NCBI GenBank assembly: GCA_013041785.1
Contig: JABDRK010000263.1
Span: 1-7,926 of the forward strand
DNA: 7,926 nt
Source of the DNA: Eudoraea sp.
GTDB taxonomy: Bacteria > Bacteroidota > Bacteroidia > Flavobacteriales > Flavobacteriaceae
Direction: 5' to 3'
The position numbers were made by a program, and so were the translations under genes. The notes beneath the pieces were generated by a model that saw nothing but the letters and a program-made list of their open reading frames with translations, made no database searches and was not told the DNA's origin. How positions within the stretch are numbered: position 1 is the first letter of the stretch; the number at the start of each line of letters is the position of its first letter. Below, piece by piece: positions 6,590 to 7,926 of the stretch.

Positions 6590-7843
6590 TCAGGCAATAA
6601 AGAGCCAGCAATAATAGAGCGCAAATAACGTAAGGAAGATTATTCCGGCAAAGGTGAGTACTTGTAGCCACTTCTGTGGCCAATGTTCCCTGGGTAAGTC
6701 GTGGCTCATTACATTTTTCAGGTTCATGTACCCCACGACCGGGGCCAGGACAAATGAAATGAAGGTAGCCAGAGCCACAAGTGTACCCATATTGGCACTG
6801 AAAACGGTAACCACCACAAAATTCACCAGGGCCAGGACAATTACTCCGGCCGCATAATGCCGCCTTCTGGAAAAATCGCGATTTTCCGGGGTGAGGTAGC
6901 CGATAATATCTATACTCACCCTGGAAATAGCGTCGTGAGCCGTCATACAGGTACTGAACATAGTAGCAAAGGCCGATACGGCAATAAAAATATAGGCCCA
7001 GTTTCCAATATGGGTGGTGAATAATTGCACCACCTGGTTGGCGAAAGTGACGGCATTGCCACTTAATTCTGTGTTTGTTCCATACAGTGTCATCCAGCCA
7101 ATGATCAGAAAGAAGATGGCCAGGAGTGCGGTCATCAAATAGCCCGAATTGAATTCCTGAAGCGCTTCTTTCAAGCTCGGTTTTCGGCCACTCAACTTGT
7201 ATTTCTCAAGACTCCACAGACTTATCCAGCTGGAAGCTTCAACCGCGGTGGGCATCCAACCGATTAGACTGATCAGGAACAGGATTCCAATCTCATTAAA
7301 AATTGGTACACGCTCAAAATTGGGAATGGGATCTACCTGTCCTTTGTATAGAACCAGTACTGTAGTAACCAGCAGGGCAATAAACAGGATGGAGATTACT
7401 ACTTTGAGTGAGTTCTCCAGGAATTTATATCGTCCAATAATCAACAGGGCACTTATAAACACGAAAAGCCCCAGGGCCACTCCTGCCACGGAAATGTCTG
7501 AGACATCGAACAGGTTTATAAACAATCCGGCCGTAACCACGTACAATGCAGCCAGAATGGTGAAGGTGGTCATCAGGGTAATAAATGCATAAAGCCAAAG
7601 CCAGGCTTTACCACGTCTCAGGTAGCCTTCAATAATAGACTTGCCGGTAATATTTGTGTATCTGATCCCAAATTCGAAAAATGGATATTTAAGCAAATTG
7701 GCCAGGACAATAGGGATGACCATTACCCAGCCGTATTGCGCCCCGGCTTTGGTAGAAAGCACCAAATGCGAAGTGCCAATAGCCATACTGGCAAAGAGCA
7801 GTCCGGGTCCCAGGTTTTTCAGGAAGGTTTTGAATTTCGGCAT
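6590..7843 (-). CDS. NRAMP-family transporter lacking the canonical metal-binding motifs
   Basis: The product is a 417-residue inner-membrane protein with about 11 hydrophobic helices (roughly 11-38, 41-59, 82-110, 115-136, 147-166, 183-205, 234-254, 282-305, 330-348, 352-373, 391-416) and an inside-positive N-terminus. The helix 1 signature LGPGLLFA...STKAGAQYGW aligns without gaps to E. coli MntH, placing it in the NRAMP/SLC11 fold. The metal-ligand motif DPGN of helix 1 is here G23-T-S-H26, and MPH of helix 6 is M197-P-T199. NRAMP proteins normally import Mn2+ or Fe2+ with protons using that Asp, Asn and Met, so Mn/Fe transport is doubtful. My recollection is that a sizeable bacterial NRAMP-like clade with an AIGxSH helix 1 exists without assigned substrate; automatic annotation would call it a divalent metal transporter. 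It ends 4 bp from acs, convergently, so it is a separate transcription unit. The ATG at 7843 gives a full first helix. Confidence 0.88.
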   Translation of the reverse strand: MPKFKTFLKNLGPGLLFASMAIGTSHLVLSTKAGAQYGWVMVIPIVLANLLKYPFFEFGIRYTNITGKSIIEGYLRRGKAWLWLYAFITLMTTFTILAALYVVTAGLFINLFDVSDISVAGVALGLFVFISALLIIGRYKFLENSLKVVISILFIALLVTTVLVLYKGQVDPIPNFERVPIFNEIGILFLISLIGWMPTAVEASSWISLWSLEKYKLSGRKPSLKEALQEFNSGYLMTALLAIFFLIIGWMTLYGTNTELSGNAVTFANQVVQLFTTHIGNWAYIFIAVSAFATMFSTCMTAHDAISRVSIDIIGYLTPENRDFSRRRHYAAGVIVLALVNFVVVTVFSANMGTLVALATFISFVLAPVVGYMNLKNVMSHDLPREHWPQKWLQVLTFAGIIFLTLFALYYCWLFIA

Positions 7844-7865
7844 ATAAAGCTTGGCTTACCGGAAC

Positions 7866-7883
7866 TAAAATAAGGATATTTTA
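7866..7883 (-). promoter_or_regulatory. Inverted repeat upstream of the transporter gene
   Basis: TAAAATA and TATTTTA form a perfect 7-bp dyad separated by 4 bp, ending 22 bp before the start codon. Read on the - strand it overlaps TATTTTAG, one base off the TAnnTTTG -7 element, though no -33 TTG lies at proper spacing. It could be an operator over the promoter. It is AT-rich, so chance is possible. Confidence 0.3.
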
Positions 7884-7911
7884 AGCATGTACTGCGCCTA
7901 CCGGATTTCAA

Positions 7912-7924
7912 TACGGTTACCGTA
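7912..7924. promoter_or_regulatory. 13-bp palindrome TACGGTTACCGTA
   Basis: TACGGT and ACCGTA are perfect inverted arms around one central base, about 70 bp upstream of the transporter start. Related TACCGG sequences occur at 7857 and 7899. It may be a regulator site for the transporter gene or for a gene beyond the window edge. No known operator is recognised. Confidence 0.3.
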
Positions 7925-7926
7925 AT

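Noticed and set aside
5773..6624. Long open frame antisense to acs (283 codons)
   Set aside because: It lies opposite a fully conserved enzyme, resembles no protein family, and also overlaps the end of the transporter gene; it is a reading-frame shadow.

Overview
The window looks like a chromosomal segment of a member of the Bacteroidota, most likely a marine-type Flavobacteriaceae. The evidence is a type IX secretion system (T9SS) cargo gene with a gliding-motility-associated C-terminal domain, a PorP/SprF-family gene, a PorE-like OmpA protein, no Shine-Dalgarno sequences before the starts, and -7-like promoter elements of the Bacteroidota form TAnnTTTG. Base composition looks fairly even across the genes, with no sign of a mobile element, tRNA, rRNA or CRISPR array.

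Region 1 (2-4286, + strand) is a compact surface-protein cassette. It holds the 3' part of a large multidomain secreted protein (Ig-like, Ca-binding repeat, DUF11 and CHU_C-type domains), then 4 bp later a PorP/SprF outer-membrane protein, then with no gap at all (TAA directly followed by ATG) a PorE-like periplasmic protein with TPR, beta-propeller, carboxypeptidase-regulatory and OmpA domains. From knowledge of these families, the first gene is T9SS cargo, the second is its probable dedicated outer-membrane partner, and the third probably ties the assembly to peptidoglycan.

Region 2 (4287-4677) is a 391-bp non-coding gap. It contains three inverted repeats able to form hairpins and two weak promoter candidates, and it separates the cassette from acs.

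Region 3 (4678-6585, + strand) is a complete AMP-forming acetyl-CoA synthetase (acs). It has all catalytic motifs, but residues at the presumed CoA site differ from those of the enteric enzyme.

Region 4 (6590-7843, - strand) is an 11-helix NRAMP-fold transporter converging on acs with only 4 bp between the stop codons. Its canonical metal-binding DPGN motif is replaced by GTSH and MPH by MPT, so its substrate is uncertain. The last 83 bp (7844-7926) are its upstream region, with two short palindromes that could be operators.

I found no clearly new system. The items most worth following up are the transporter lacking metal ligands, the type IX export cassette, an 8-G tract inside the OmpA peptidoglycan-binding loop, and the structured leader before acs.
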